37,109 bases of DNA from Nostocoides australiense Ben110 (GTDB lineage: Bacteria > Actinomycetota > Actinomycetes > Actinomycetales > Dermatophilaceae), in assembly GCF_001050535.1 (NCBI RefSeq), contig NZ_HG764815.1:536614-573722 (forward strand), read 5' to 3'. Made by a program: the position numbers and the translations under genes. Positions 21,024 to 29,738 of this stretch are shown here, in pieces. The notes under the pieces are model-generated. The model did no database searches and was not told the DNA's origin. It saw only the letters and a program-made list of their open reading frames with translations. How positions within the stretch are numbered: the first letter of the stretch is position 1; each line of letters begins with the position of its first letter.

Positions 21024-22280
21024 TCAATTGCGCGACTTCTTCTCTCGATCGCCGATCCCGGCGATCAAGAGCTCCGTTAGTCGTGCAGCTCCGACCCTTT
21101 TGGACATATGCTCTTGATAGTATGCCACACCGCGTTCGCCCATTTGGAGACGCTCGTTTTCGGGGAGTTTGCTTAGATTGAGAATAGCCTCGGCCAGTGA
21201 ATGGGGGTCTCCAGGGCTGGCGGTCATTCCTGCTTCCGCGCCGTTAATGAGGTCGCTTGCATCGCCTCCCACGGAGACGATGGCGGGAGTTCCACTCGCG
21301 AGGATGGCCTGGACCTTGCTGGGCATCGTTGTTCGGTAGAGTGGCTTATCTTGTAGAATCACAAGTTGTGCGTCTACCACAGAGCTGATTTCGGCGATCT
21401 CGGCCTGCGGAACTCTGCCGAGGAAGGTGATGCGGTTCGGTGCAATGGCATCCGCCAGGCGGCGTACTTTGGATTCTTCGACTCCATCGCCAGCAATTAG
21501 CAATTTGACATGAGGCGGAGTGAGGCAAATGGCCCTGACCGCAGTTTCTAGATCTTGAGCAGTCCCGATGTTGCCAGCATATAGAATCAGGAATTCGTTT
21601 CGGTCCTCCGTGAACCGGTTCCGGATCGTGGTGACCCTTCGCCTGGGATAAAATAGTTTCTCGTCTATCCAATTGTAGATGTGATGGATCTTTTCTTCCG
21701 GCACTCCACGCGATGCAAGTAGGGACCTGGCCCCTGGTGAGATCACCACGATAGCCGAAGCACGCTTGTACATTTGTCCTACAAAAGCTGTTAAGCCTTT
21801 TTCGGCGATTCTTGCTATGGGGCTCGACTGTGTGATTTCACTTTGGACAACCGAATCCGGCCAAATGTCCTGAACGGTCACTATATAGGGCGTTCGCCGA
21901 AAAATCCTGGCCAGTATTGCTGGCAAACTTGCCGTAGCCGGTGTTCCGTAAACGAAGTGTACGTCAGGTTGGTGTGAAGCGATTGCCATCAGGGAGGCGG
22001 ACACCGCCCAAGAAATGTAGTTGGCCAACCTCTTGGTGGGCGATGTGTCGTGACTCGGGTACAGGGGGGTTCGTGTTACTTTGAATCCTTGGGAGTCCTC
22101 GCGTTGGTATCGATGAGACGCGTATCCGGGTGCGACTTTGCCGTCCGGGTAGTTAGGGACTCCGGTGATGACATCTACGTCCCAGCCACAATCTCTGAGG
22201 CCTTGCGCAATCCAGAGCGGCAGCGTTACTGGTTCTGGTGGCCACCACTGCGTGACAAGACGAACGTGGCCTAGGATCAT
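21024..22280 (-). CDS. wbuB: Glycosyltransferase family 4, WbuB-like (probable L-FucNAc transferase)
   Basis: 418 residues. The N-terminus VTQWWPPEPVTLPLWIAQGL, GVPNYPDGKVAPGY, FVYGTPATASLPAILARIF and VQDIWPDS follow the WbuB/WcaI family closely. The second half has YAGNIGTAQDLETAVRA for nucleotide binding and YRTTMPSKVQAILASGTP, the family's form of the C-terminal donor-site motif. E. coli WbuB adds L-FucNAc and capEFG here supply that sugar, so an alpha- or beta-L-FucNAc transferase role is a reasonable inference. ATG 22280 overlaps the stop of pglD2 as ATGA, so it is coupled to the second pgl module. Confidence 0.85.
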   Translation of the reverse strand: MILGHVRLVTQWWPPEPVTLPLWIAQGLRDCGWDVDVITGVPNYPDGKVAPGYASHRYQREDSQGFKVTRTPLYPSHDTSPTKRLANYISWAVSASLMAIASHQPDVHFVYGTPATASLPAILARIFRRTPYIVTVQDIWPDSVVQSEITQSSPIARIAEKGLTAFVGQMYKRASAIVVISPGARSLLASRGVPEEKIHHIYNWIDEKLFYPRRRVTTIRNRFTEDRNEFLILYAGNIGTAQDLETAVRAICLTPPHVKLLIAGDGVEESKVRRLADAIAPNRITFLGRVPQAEIAEISSVVDAQLVILQDKPLYRTTMPSKVQAILASGTPAIVSVGGDASDLINGAEAGMTASPGDPHSLAEAILNLSKLPENERLQMGERGVAYYQEHMSKRVGAARLTELLIAGIGDREKKSRN

Positions 22281-22918
22281 CGTGCTGGGACCCCTTTTAC
22301 GCGTTTGCCGTTCTCGACGTCGGAGACTACGACTGCTCCCGCACCTATCACCGTACTTTCTCCGATCGTGAGGTTCGGGAGGACGCAAGCGCAGGTCCCT
22401 ATGAAGGTGCGCGCGCCGATTTCAACGGTTCCTGAGATGGAGGCCAGTGGGCAGATCGTTACATGGTCATGGACGATCACATCATGTCCGAGGGTTGAGT
22501 TCGGGTTGACCTGGACGTGCCTCCCGAGGCGCACATTGGTGGTGGCGCTCACGCCGGCGCACACCACTGTTCCCGGTCCCAATTGAATCTCGTCACCTAG
22601 ATTTGCCTTCGGGTGGACAAGCGTTGCTGGTTTCCATCCGTAGAGGGAGAGGTTTTGGTCTATGCGCTTCCTAGCGACCACGTCGGCGATTCCGATGACA
22701 TAGCGCTCCACCGGGCCCGGAGGTCTCATCAAAATGTCAAGGCTTCCGTGGATCTGATACCCGAGACGTCCCACGCGCTGTCGATTTTCATCATTGGGCG
22801 CATCGTCGAGGAAGCCTTCAATCTCCCAGGTTTGTCCGATGTCATTAATTGCCTTTACTACTTGCTCGACTTCGCGTCCGAATCCGCCCGCACCGATGAT
22901 CCAAAGTGAAAAAGTCAC
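22277..22918 (-). CDS. pglD: Sugar N-acetyltransferase of the NeuD/PglD family, copy 2
   Basis: 213 residues, the same length as copy 1. It has LWIIGAGGFGREVEQVV for the N-terminal UDP-sugar-binding domain, then hexapeptide repeats of a left-handed beta-helix (LGPGTVVCAGVSA, IGESTVIGAGAVVVSDV). The active-site His is in STLGHDVIV. It starts at a GTG overlapping the pglC2 stop (GTGA) and ends overlapping the WbuB-like gene (ATGA). Unlike copy 1, its base composition is of the low-GC island type, so it probably arrived with the island. Likely role is N-acetylation of a UDP-4-amino-4,6-dideoxy sugar. Confidence 0.85.
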   Translation of the reverse strand: MTFSLWIIGAGGFGREVEQVVKAINDIGQTWEIEGFLDDAPNDENRQRVGRLGYQIHGSLDILMRPPGPVERYVIGIADVVARKRIDQNLSLYGWKPATLVHPKANLGDEIQLGPGTVVCAGVSATTNVRLGRHVQVNPNSTLGHDVIVHDHVTICPLASISGTVEIGARTFIGTCACVLPNLTIGESTVIGAGAVVVSDVENGKRVKGVPAR

Positions 22919-23530
22919 TGATTCTTCTCCGACTGGGTGCCGGTGAATTCTGCCATGGTGGCCACCCCGGCGCCGCTAATGCCCTCTCGGCGCAACACGG
23001 AGCCGATCGTCTTCTTGAGGATCTTCGCGTCGCCGCGGGCACTGCGTCCGTCAACGTATTCCACGTCTAGTCTAAGGCGTTGTTCCCACGTCAGGGTGTT
23101 GCGTCCAGAAACTTGTGCCAATCCGGTCATTCCCGGCCTGACGTTGTGTCTGCGGGCTTGCTCCGGCGTGTACAGGGGAAGATAGTGCATCAAGAGTGGG
23201 GCGAGGCCCTACTATGCTCATATCGCCTCGCACGACGTTCCAAAGAGTGGGAATTTCGTCTAGGCTCGTGCTTCGCAGGAATTGTCCGAATGGTGTGAGT
23301 CGATCTTCGTCGGATACCAGCCCTGCCTCTGCGTCAAGCTCTTTCATTGTCCGGAATTTGATCAGTTCAAAGGGTTCCCCATGCAGGCCCGGGCGGACCT
23401 GACGGAACAGGACCGGGCGTCCGAGGTAGTGGCGCACGGCGACGGCCGTGGCCGCCTGGACTGGGAGGGACAAGGCGAGGGCTGGCACGGCGATAGCGAG
23501 GTCCATGACTCTCTTGGCATCGAGTGTCAC
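22915..23530 (-). pseudogene. pglC: Initiating sugar-1-phosphate transferase (PglC-like), copy 2, frameshifted
   Basis: The 5' part (GTG 23530, overlapping the aminotransferase stop as GTGA) reads VMDLAIAVPALALSLP as membrane anchor, KFRTM, LDEIPTLWNVVRGDMS and IVGPRP. The expected LLMHYLPLYTPEQ then appears in the next frame and runs through RPGMTGLAQVSGRN and YVDGRSARGDAKI to the stop at 22915. The switch lies at 23194-23201 (minus strand CCCCACTC; dropping the A repairs it, giving about 204 residues). Base composition falls from host-like in the first 130 or so bases of the gene to island-like afterwards, so the gene appears to be a hybrid joined by recombination. As given it would lack the C-terminal half of the catalytic domain; copy 1 could cover for it. 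Confidence 0.85.
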
Positions 23531-24651
23531 GCGAGTGCCTCCTCCAGTGCGGCGTGGACGCGCGTGACGGCTTCGTCGCTCAGGTTAGAGCCGCTGGGCA
23601 GCGTCACACCGCGGGCAAACAGCGTCTCGCTCACACTGCCGCCGAAGGCGCGCGCGGAGCGATAGACCGGTTGCAGGTGCATGGGCTTCCAGAGGTGGCG
23701 CGCTTCGACGGACTTGCTGCTCAGGGCCGCGACGAGGCTGTCGGCATTCTGGTCATCGCGCTCGATCACGAGGGTGGTCAGCCAGCAGTTGTCCGTGCGC
23801 GTTGCTGAGTCGTCGAAGAGGAAGCGGACGCCGTCGATGTTGACGAGGGCAGCGACATACTGCGCGCGGATCTCGCGCCGGCGAGCAATCATGTCGTCCA
23901 GTCGGGTGAGCTGGCCCCGCCCGAGGGCGGCGAGGATGTTGGAGAGGCGATAGTTGTAGCCGATCTCGGTGTGTTCATACCACGGCACCGGCTCGCGGGC
24001 CTGGGTCGAGAGTTTGCGCGCGTGCGCGATCAGCTCGTCGTCGTTGCTGAGGAGCATCCCGCCGCCCGAGGTCGTCAGGATCTTGTTGCCGTTGAACGAG
24101 AGCACACCGGCGGCACCGAAGGACCCGGCAGCACGGCCCTCGAAGTTGGCGCCGAGCGCCTCGGCGGCGTCCTCGAGGAGCGGGATCCCGAGCTCCGCCA
24201 GGCCAGGCTCGAGGACGTCATAATCGCACGCGCGGCCGAAGAGGTCGACGGGGCACGCGGCAACCACGTCCACGCCCTTGGAGCGCAGCGTGCGGGCGGC
24301 CTCCAGCATGAGGTGGGGATCGACATTGCCGTCACTGGCCTGCGAGTCGACGAAGACCGGTTCCGCCCCGGTGTAGGCGATGGCGTTCGCCGTTGCGGCG
24401 AAGGTCATGGTCGGGCACAGCACGGCCGTGCCCGGTCGCGCACCGAGGTGCAGCAGGGCCAGGTGGAGGGCCGCAGTGCCTGAAGACAGGGCCAGCGCAT
24501 TCCTGACTCCTACCTGCTCGGCGATCTCGGCCTCGAAGGCGTCGACGTGGGGGCCGAGTGGGGCGATCCAGCCCGAGCGGAGGGCATCGAGGACGAAGCC
24601 CTCCTCGACCTCGGTGACCTCGGCCTTGGAGAGGTGGATGCGCTCGGTCAT
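23527..24651 (-). CDS. pglE: PLP-dependent sugar aminotransferase (DegT/DnrJ/EryC1 family), copy 2
   Basis: 374 residues. It has SGWIAPLGPHVDAFE, SSGTAALHLALLHLG, TFAATANAIAYTGAEPVFVD, PVDLFGRACDYD, the PLP-lysine block SFNGNKILTTSGGG, and EIGYNYRLSNILAALGR. It should transfer an amino group to C4 of a UDP-4-keto-6-deoxy sugar made by the adjacent pglF2. ATG 24651 overlaps the pglF2 stop (ATGA) and its stop overlaps pglC2, the same tight packing as in module 1. Composition is host-like, high GC, so this gene lies outside the island proper. It matches copy 1 motif by motif yet with many substitutions between them. Confidence 0.9.
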   Translation of the reverse strand: MTERIHLSKAEVTEVEEGFVLDALRSGWIAPLGPHVDAFEAEIAEQVGVRNALALSSGTAALHLALLHLGARPGTAVLCPTMTFAATANAIAYTGAEPVFVDSQASDGNVDPHLMLEAARTLRSKGVDVVAACPVDLFGRACDYDVLEPGLAELGIPLLEDAAEALGANFEGRAAGSFGAAGVLSFNGNKILTTSGGGMLLSNDDELIAHARKLSTQAREPVPWYEHTEIGYNYRLSNILAALGRGQLTRLDDMIARRREIRAQYVAALVNIDGVRFLFDDSATRTDNCWLTTLVIERDDQNADSLVAALSSKSVEARHLWKPMHLQPVYRSARAFGGSVSETLFARGVTLPSGSNLSDEAVTRVHAALEEALA

Positions 24652-26519
24652 ACGACCAGCTCGCGTGAGATGGCGGCCGGGATGGCCGTGGCGCCCCCAC
24701 CGGCGGCGACATCGTGCATCCAGGCCATGGCTGTCGCGTCGGTGGAGAGGTGCGTCATGTCGATGCGGTCCGGGTCTAGGCGGGGGACGGAGACGCTGGA
24801 GATCAGCTCGTGGCCGGTCGTGTTGATGACCTCGCCGGGGGTGAAGAGCTCCTCCGACATCTTCTCGCCCGGCCGCAGCCCCGTATAGGTGACGTCGATG
24901 TCCGTGCGGCCCGACATCTCGATGAGCGTCTTGGCGACGTCGTCGATCTTCACCGGCGACCCCATCTCGAGGACCATGACCTCGCCGTCGCGGCCGATCG
25001 CGGCCGACTGGAGCACGAGCTGGCAGGCCTCGGGGATGAGCATGAAATAGCGTTCGACGTCGGGGTGGGTGACCGTCACGGGACCGCCCTTCTCGATCTG
25101 CGCGGTGAAGGCCGTCAGCACCGAGCCCCGCGAGCCGAGGACGTTGCCGAATCGCACGCTGACATAGGTGTTGTCGTCCTTGTCGGCGAAGGACGCCGTC
25201 AGCCGCTCGGTGATCCGCTTGCTGTATCCGAGGACGCAGCACGGGTTGGCGGCCTTGTCGGTGGAGATGTTGACGAAGGTCTTGACCCCGACGGCGAAGG
25301 CCGCGCGCAGCACGTTGAGCGTGCCGACGACATTGGTCTTCCACGCCTCCATCGGATACTGCTCGAGGAGGGGGAGGTGCTTGAGCGCCGCGGCGTGGAA
25401 GACGACATCGGGCCGGGTGATCTCGAAGACCTCGTGCATCCGCTCGGCGTCCCGGATGTCGGCGAGCACGACGGTGTCGTCGTCGAGCAGGCCCTGACCG
25501 GTCAGCGACACCTGGGTGCCGTGCAGGCCCGACTCGTCACGGTCGAGCATGAAGAGCTTCGCCGGTCCGAACTTCGCGATCTGCCGGCACAGCTCCGAGC
25601 CGATCGACCCGCCGGCGCCGGTGACGAGGATGCGGTGACCGCGCATCGAGCCGGCGATCGCGTCGAGGTCGAGCTCGACCGGGCGCCGGCCGAGCAGGTC
25701 ACGCACGTCGAGGCTGCGCAGGTCCGACGCCTTGGGCCCCCCGAGCATCTCGCTCGCCGGCGGCAGCACGAGCACCTCGAGGTCGGCCTCGTCGGCGCGC
25801 CGGCGCAGGTCGTTGAGCATGTCGGAGTGGGCGCTCGGCACCGCGATCGCGAGCACCTCGGCTTCGGTCCGCGCGGCGACGGCGACGAGGTCGTTGCGGT
25901 TGCCGAGGACGCGCACTCCGTCGATGCGCAGCCGACGCTTGCGGGGGTCGTCGTCGAGGACGGCGACCGGGACAAGGCCGGCGCCGGGGTCTCGCACCAG
26001 GGCGCGCACCAGTTGCCGTCCGCCTTCGCCCGCCCCGAAGATCAGGGTGCGCCGGCTCCCGGAGGTGTTCGCCACCCCGGCTCGAGTGCGCACCGCGCCT
26101 CGAGTGCGCACCGCGCCTCGAGTGCGCACCGCGCGCAGCACGAATCGGGCGCCGAACATGGTTAGAACGGAAAGCGCGCCACCGGTGACGGGCAGGCTGC
26201 GGGGCCCGAGATCCACTGGCGCGGCGAGCACGAGGAAGAAGAGTGGCACCATCCACAGAAGGGCCGTCTCTGCGATATCGAGGATCTCCTCATAGGACCC
26301 GCGGACGTGGCCGACGGCATAGGGCCCCCAGAGCGTGCCGATGAGCAGGTGCGCGGCGACAGCCAGAATGAGGCAGTTGGTGACCGGGCGGCTGAAGGAC
26401 TGGCCGAGGTCGAGATCGAAGCGCAGGGTCGCCGCGACGTAGAAGCACACGACGATGGCGAGCGCATCGACCACACACCACAGACAGCGCCGCACGCCGT
26501 CCACCGTATGCCTAGCCAT
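24648..26519 (-). CDS. pglF: Membrane-anchored nucleotide-sugar 4,6-dehydratase (PglF/WbpM/CapD family), copy 2
   Basis: 623 residues. Four membrane segments (LWCVVDALAIVVCFYVAATL and three more up to about residue 115) are followed by an Arg-rich linker with a triplicated hexapeptide, a first nucleotide-binding domain (LIFGAGEGGRQLV), and a second Rossmann domain (VTGAGGSIGSEL). The active-site block is STDKAANPCCVLGYSK; as in copy 1 the Tyr/Met position is Leu. It would generate the 4-keto-6-deoxy intermediate for pglE2. ATG 26519 is preceded by GAGGACGG; a longer frame upstream lacks a signal. It starts module 2, divergent from the phosphatase gene 87 bases away. Confidence 0.88.
   Translation of the reverse strand: MARHTVDGVRRCLWCVVDALAIVVCFYVAATLRFDLDLGQSFSRPVTNCLILAVAAHLLIGTLWGPYAVGHVRGSYEEILDIAETALLWMVPLFFLVLAAPVDLGPRSLPVTGGALSVLTMFGARFVLRAVRTRGAVRTRGAVRTRAGVANTSGSRRTLIFGAGEGGRQLVRALVRDPGAGLVPVAVLDDDPRKRRLRIDGVRVLGNRNDLVAVAARTEAEVLAIAVPSAHSDMLNDLRRRADEADLEVLVLPPASEMLGGPKASDLRSLDVRDLLGRRPVELDLDAIAGSMRGHRILVTGAGGSIGSELCRQIAKFGPAKLFMLDRDESGLHGTQVSLTGQGLLDDDTVVLADIRDAERMHEVFEITRPDVVFHAAALKHLPLLEQYPMEAWKTNVVGTLNVLRAAFAVGVKTFVNISTDKAANPCCVLGYSKRITERLTASFADKDDNTYVSVRFGNVLGSRGSVLTAFTAQIEKGGPVTVTHPDVERYFMLIPEACQLVLQSAAIGRDGEVMVLEMGSPVKIDDVAKTLIEMSGRTDIDVTYTGLRPGEKMSEELFTPGEVINTTGHELISSVSVPRLDPDRIDMTHLSTDATAMAWMHDVAAGGGATAIPAAISRELVV
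26081..26134. repeat. Three perfect 18-bp tandem repeats within pglF2
   Basis: CTCGAGTGCGCACCGCGC is repeated three times head to tail. On the coding (minus) strand it gives three Arg-rich hexapeptides (AVRTRG-like) between the last membrane segment and the first nucleotide-binding domain. Each unit keeps the frame. Confidence 0.9.
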
Positions 26520-26606
26520 CAGACGTCCGCCGTCCTCGAAATGGGGGACGCCGCGCCGCCGGACGGGCACTGCCGCCCGGAGACGGCGGCGCGTAGCGTG
26601 AAGGGC

Positions 26607-27242
26607 ATGGCATCAGATGGCCCCACGGGGGACGACGAGGGGCTCGTGCTCTTCGTTTGCGAAGGAAATGTCGCTCGATCCGCCTTCGCCGAGGCCGTCA
26701 TGGCCTCGCGGCTCTCCGGTTTGGGTGTGGCGGTCGCGAGCGCGGGCACGCGAGCCGTGGTCGACGCCGACCTCGACCCGTTGGCGCGGACTGCGGCGGA
26801 GCGGCTGGTGGGGGAGGTGGCGCCCTTCCGCGCCCGCCAGCTCGTCACGGAGTTGATCGAGCCGGCCGGCGTGGTTTTGTGCGCCACCCGCGCGCAGCGC
26901 GACGACGTCGCCCGGCTCAGCCCACGCGCGATGTCGCGCACCTTTGCGTTGCGCGACTTCGGGACGCTGCTTGCGCACTGGGACGGGCATACGGTCAGCG
27001 GGGACGTGGACGCACCGCTCGTCACGCTGCTTGTGCGTGTCGCGGCTGCCGAACGCGGGCTGGTGCCGTGGATGAGCGCCGACGCGGTCGATGTGGCCGA
27101 TCCATACGGCCGCGGGGCGGCCGCATTCGACAGGATGCGCGAACAGATGCTGCCGAGCCTGCAGCAGATCGAGGACGCCCTCATCGCGCTGCGGGAGTTG
27201 AGGGGTTCACATCAGGGAGCTCCGCGGGCGCCACGGCCGTAG
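26607..27242 (+). CDS. Low-molecular-weight protein-tyrosine phosphatase-like, Wzb-type
   Basis: 211 residues. The P-loop is VLFVCEGNVARSAFAEAV, that is C-x5-R-S, followed by SAGTRA; the general-acid region near the C-terminus reads VDVADPYGRG, with the DP of the family. Such enzymes remove phosphate from the Tyr-rich tail of BY-kinases and so tune polymer length or export. The kinase gene lies directly opposite: their 3' ends overlap by 62 bases (27181-27242), tail to tail. ATG 26607 is chosen because the conserved fold begins soon after; AAGGG lies very near. It is somewhat longer than single-domain LMW-PTPs at the C-terminus. Confidence 0.82.
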   Translation: MASDGPTGDDEGLVLFVCEGNVARSAFAEAVMASRLSGLGVAVASAGTRAVVDADLDPLARTAAERLVGEVAPFRARQLVTELIEPAGVVLCATRAQRDDVARLSPRAMSRTFALRDFGTLLAHWDGHTVSGDVDAPLVTLLVRVAAAERGLVPWMSADAVDVADPYGRGAAAFDRMREQMLPSLQQIEDALIALRELRGSHQGAPRAPRP

Positions 27243-28677
27243 CCCCGCTCGCCAAATCGCCCTGCCACAGCTCCAGGTCGGCTTCGGATCGGGGCGAGCG
27301 ACTGGTCGACTTCCGCGTGCGGGTGCCGTCGGGGGAGTAGTCATAGCGGTAATAGCCGTAGCGGTTGGACTCGTCACGCGGCACCCGGTTGATCACGATG
27401 CCGAGCACATTGGCGTTGACTGTTTCCATTGAGGCGAGAGCCCGCTGCAGCATCGCGTCGTGCGCGACCCCGGCACCAACGACCACGATTGCGCCGTCGA
27501 CGATGGTGGCGATGATTGCGCTGTCGGTGACGGGCAGCAACGGTGGGGAGTCGATGATGACATAGTCAAAGCGCTCCTCGAGCTGCTGCACGAGGCTGCG
27601 CATGGCCTGCGATCCGAGCAACTCTGAGGGGTTGGGCGGTGTGGCCCCGGAGCCAAGCACGGTCAGGCCGCGCTGGAAGGGCTGCAGCACGTCGTCGAGA
27701 TCGGCGCGCTGGATGAGCACGTCGGTCAGGCCCACGGCACCGCTCATGCCGAGATATTCGAGGAGCTTGGGGCGGCGCAGGTCGCCCTCGACGAGGCAGA
27801 CGCTCAAGCCGGCGTCAGCCAGGGCGATGGCGAGATTGGCCGCGGTGGTGGTCTTGCCCTCGCCAGGCACCGAGGAGGTGACGCTCAGTGATTTGGGGTG
27901 ATCCGTGGCGTCCACGAACTGCAGGTTGGTGCGCAGCCCGAGGAAGGCCTCCGAGCGCACCGATTTCGAGCTGGACCTGAGCACGAGCGGCGACTTCTGG
28001 GCCGTCGAGTCGAAGGGGATGCCGCCGAGGATGGTCGCGTCGGTGACCTCCTTGACATCGTCCTCGCTCTTGATCGTGGTGTCGAGCATGTCGCGCAACA
28101 CGGCCAGGCCGAGGCCGGCGAGCAGGCCGAGCACCGCGGCGAGGGCGAGATTGCGGACCGGGCGCGGGCTGACCGGCACTTGCGACTCGGTCGCGGGCTT
28201 GACGACGGTTACCTTGACGGGGCTGGCCTTGTTGCCCTCGACCTGCTCGAGTTCGTCGACGGTCTTGGGGAATTCCTCGCCGATGGCCTGGGCAACGGCT
28301 GCCGCCTCCGATGGGCTATATCCCGTGACGCGCACATCGATGAGCACGGTGTCGGCGGGCACGCTCGCGGTCACTCGCCGGGCCAGGCTCGCCGAGGTCT
28401 CATCGACTCCGGTGCTGTCGATGACCGGGCCCAGCACCTTGGGGGTGGAGATCAGTTGGGAATAGGACTTCACCCGCTGCTGGGTGAAGGTGCTGCCCTG
28501 GAGCAGGGCGCCGCTGTCTTCCGATCCGGCGGTCGAGACGAAGAATTGCACACTGGACTGATAGGTGCGGGTCGTGAAGGCCGTCAGCAGGGTCGCGATG
28601 ACCAGGACGGTGACGAGGGCAGCGGCGATGATTGGCCACCGCTTGCGCACGATCCGCAGATAGTCCTGCAATTCCAT
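27181..28677 (-). CDS. Polysaccharide co-polymerase fused to tyrosine autokinase (Wzz + BY-kinase)
   Basis: About 498 residues. An N-terminal Wzz-type domain (MELQDYLRIVRKRWPIIAAA with the first membrane segment at about 14-35, the second at about residues 175-195) is fused to a cytoplasmic BY-kinase: Walker A VPGEGKTTTAAN, Walker A' LVEGDLRRPKLLEYLG, Walker B YVIIDSPPLLP, and a C-terminal Tyr cluster NRYGYYRYDYSPDG for autophosphorylation. In Gram-positive bacteria these functions are often split into CapA and CapB; actinobacterial proteins commonly join them. It would set chain length with Wzy and is the expected substrate of the neighbouring phosphatase. The ATG at 28677 has only a weak ribosome site. 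Its 3' end overlaps the phosphatase gene. Confidence 0.92.
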   Translation of the reverse strand: MELQDYLRIVRKRWPIIAAALVTVLVIATLLTAFTTRTYQSSVQFFVSTAGSEDSGALLQGSTFTQQRVKSYSQLISTPKVLGPVIDSTGVDETSASLARRVTASVPADTVLIDVRVTGYSPSEAAAVAQAIGEEFPKTVDELEQVEGNKASPVKVTVVKPATESQVPVSPRPVRNLALAAVLGLLAGLGLAVLRDMLDTTIKSEDDVKEVTDATILGGIPFDSTAQKSPLVLRSSSKSVRSEAFLGLRTNLQFVDATDHPKSLSVTSSVPGEGKTTTAANLAIALADAGLSVCLVEGDLRRPKLLEYLGMSGAVGLTDVLIQRADLDDVLQPFQRGLTVLGSGATPPNPSELLGSQAMRSLVQQLEERFDYVIIDSPPLLPVTDSAIIATIVDGAIVVVGAGVAHDAMLQRALASMETVNANVLGIVINRVPRDESNRYGYYRYDYSPDGTRTRKSTSRSPRSEADLELWQGDLASGATAVAPAELPDVNPSTPAAR

Positions 28678-28868
28678 CGGTGGCGTCGGCTCCGCTCTGG
28701 TCGGTGGCACAGACGGCCTCTGAGAGCGGGCAGGACGCCTCGAGGAGGCATGCGCCGGTGGGCACGTCCTGCGAGAGCGACGCATCGCAGCGCCGGGGCG
28801 TCACCGGTCAGGCGATCCCGTGGCGCGGCATGACAGAGGTCCTCACGGCCGGGTGGCTGGGGGATTCG

Positions 28869-28898
28869 ACCTTAACTCACAGTAAGCTCAATTGTCAC
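28869..28898 (-). promoter_or_regulatory. Possible promoter of the BY-kinase gene
   Basis: On the minus strand GTGACA (28898-28893) is followed after 18 bases by TAAGGT (28874-28869), fitting the actinobacterial TAnnnT form of the -10. It lies just after cysQ and would give a leader of about 185 bases before the kinase ATG. Tentative. Confidence 0.35.
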
Positions 28899-28927
28899 GT
28901 CCTCCCCATGGGGGACACAACAGAGCG

Positions 28928-29686
28928 TTATAAACCCAGGTCAGCGACCGCGGCGAGCACCTGCTCGGCGAGCTCGGGGCGGCATACGATCAGGTCCGGC
29001 AGGAGCACATTCTCCTGGTTATAGACCAGGGGCGAGCCGTCCACACGGCTCGTGTGCAGTCCAGCGGCGGCGGCGACGGCGACGGGGGCGGCGGAGTCCC
29101 ATTCATACTGTCCGCCGGCGTGCACATAGGCGTCCGAGGTGCCGTCGAGCACCGACATGGCCTTCACACCGGCGGAGCCCATGGGCACCAGCTCGGCGGT
29201 GAGGGCACCGACGAGGGTGGGCAGCCATACCGGCGGGCGGGAACGGCTGACGGCCAAGCGGAGCGGGCCGTCGTGGGGGTCGGGCAGGGGCGGGGGAGCG
29301 ACGGTGGAGTGCACGACGCCGCGGGCCGGCATCGCGACGGCGCCTTCGGTGAGCTTGCCCTTCTCCCACAACGCCACATGCACAGCCCAGTCGTCACGCG
29401 GCCGCTCGGAGAACTCGCGGGTGCCGTCGAGCGGGTCGACGATCCAGACGCGTTCGGCGCTCAGACGGGCCTTGTCGTCGGCGCCCTCCTCGGAGAGCAC
29501 GGCGTCCTGGGGGCGGGCCTGCGCCAGCGCGGCCATGAGGAAGTCGTGGGAGCCGAGGTCGCCGGCGCTCTTGAGGTCCTTGGGGTCACCGTCCTGCGGG
29601 AAGTCCGCGCGGATGGTCAGCAGGATGTCCCCGGCCTCGTGGGCCAGGTCGGCGGCGAGTTGGCCGTCGGTGCGTGCGTCAGTCAC
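28928..29686 (-). CDS. cysQ: 3'(2'),5'-bisphosphate nucleotidase, CysQ-like (inositol monophosphatase family)
   Basis: 252 residues. The metal-binding motifs of the inositol-monophosphatase superfamily are present: SEEGADD, WIVDPLDGTREF and YEWDSAAPVAVA. CysQ proteins dephosphorylate PAP, the by-product of PAPS use, and sometimes PAPS itself. Its position two genes after an APS kinase supports this over inositol phosphatase or fructose-bisphosphatase activity. GTG 29686 is preceded by AAAGAGAG. It is the last gene of the cysC-tauE-cysQ group, 52 bases after tauE. Confidence 0.85.
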   Translation of the reverse strand: MTDARTDGQLAADLAHEAGDILLTIRADFPQDGDPKDLKSAGDLGSHDFLMAALAQARPQDAVLSEEGADDKARLSAERVWIVDPLDGTREFSERPRDDWAVHVALWEKGKLTEGAVAMPARGVVHSTVAPPPLPDPHDGPLRLAVSRSRPPVWLPTLVGALTAELVPMGSAGVKAMSVLDGTSDAYVHAGGQYEWDSAAPVAVAAAAGLHTSRVDGSPLVYNQENVLLPDLIVCRPELAEQVLAAVADLGL

Positions 29687-29738
29687 AACGCTCTCTTTCG
29701 TGAGATGGCGGGAGGGTGGAAGCAGCAAAGAGGTGCGC

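Noticed and set aside
26081-26134. Tandem repeats as a possible CRISPR
   Set aside because: Units are contiguous, without spacers, and are in-frame coding repeats.
24810-26165. 451-codon open frame opposite pglF2
   Set aside because: Shadow frame; the minus strand has all dehydratase motifs.
28678-28927. CTCCCCATGGGGGAC near 28903-28915 as an intrinsic terminator
   Set aside because: The stem is short and imperfect and it lies upstream of the proposed kinase promoter, so evidence is too thin.
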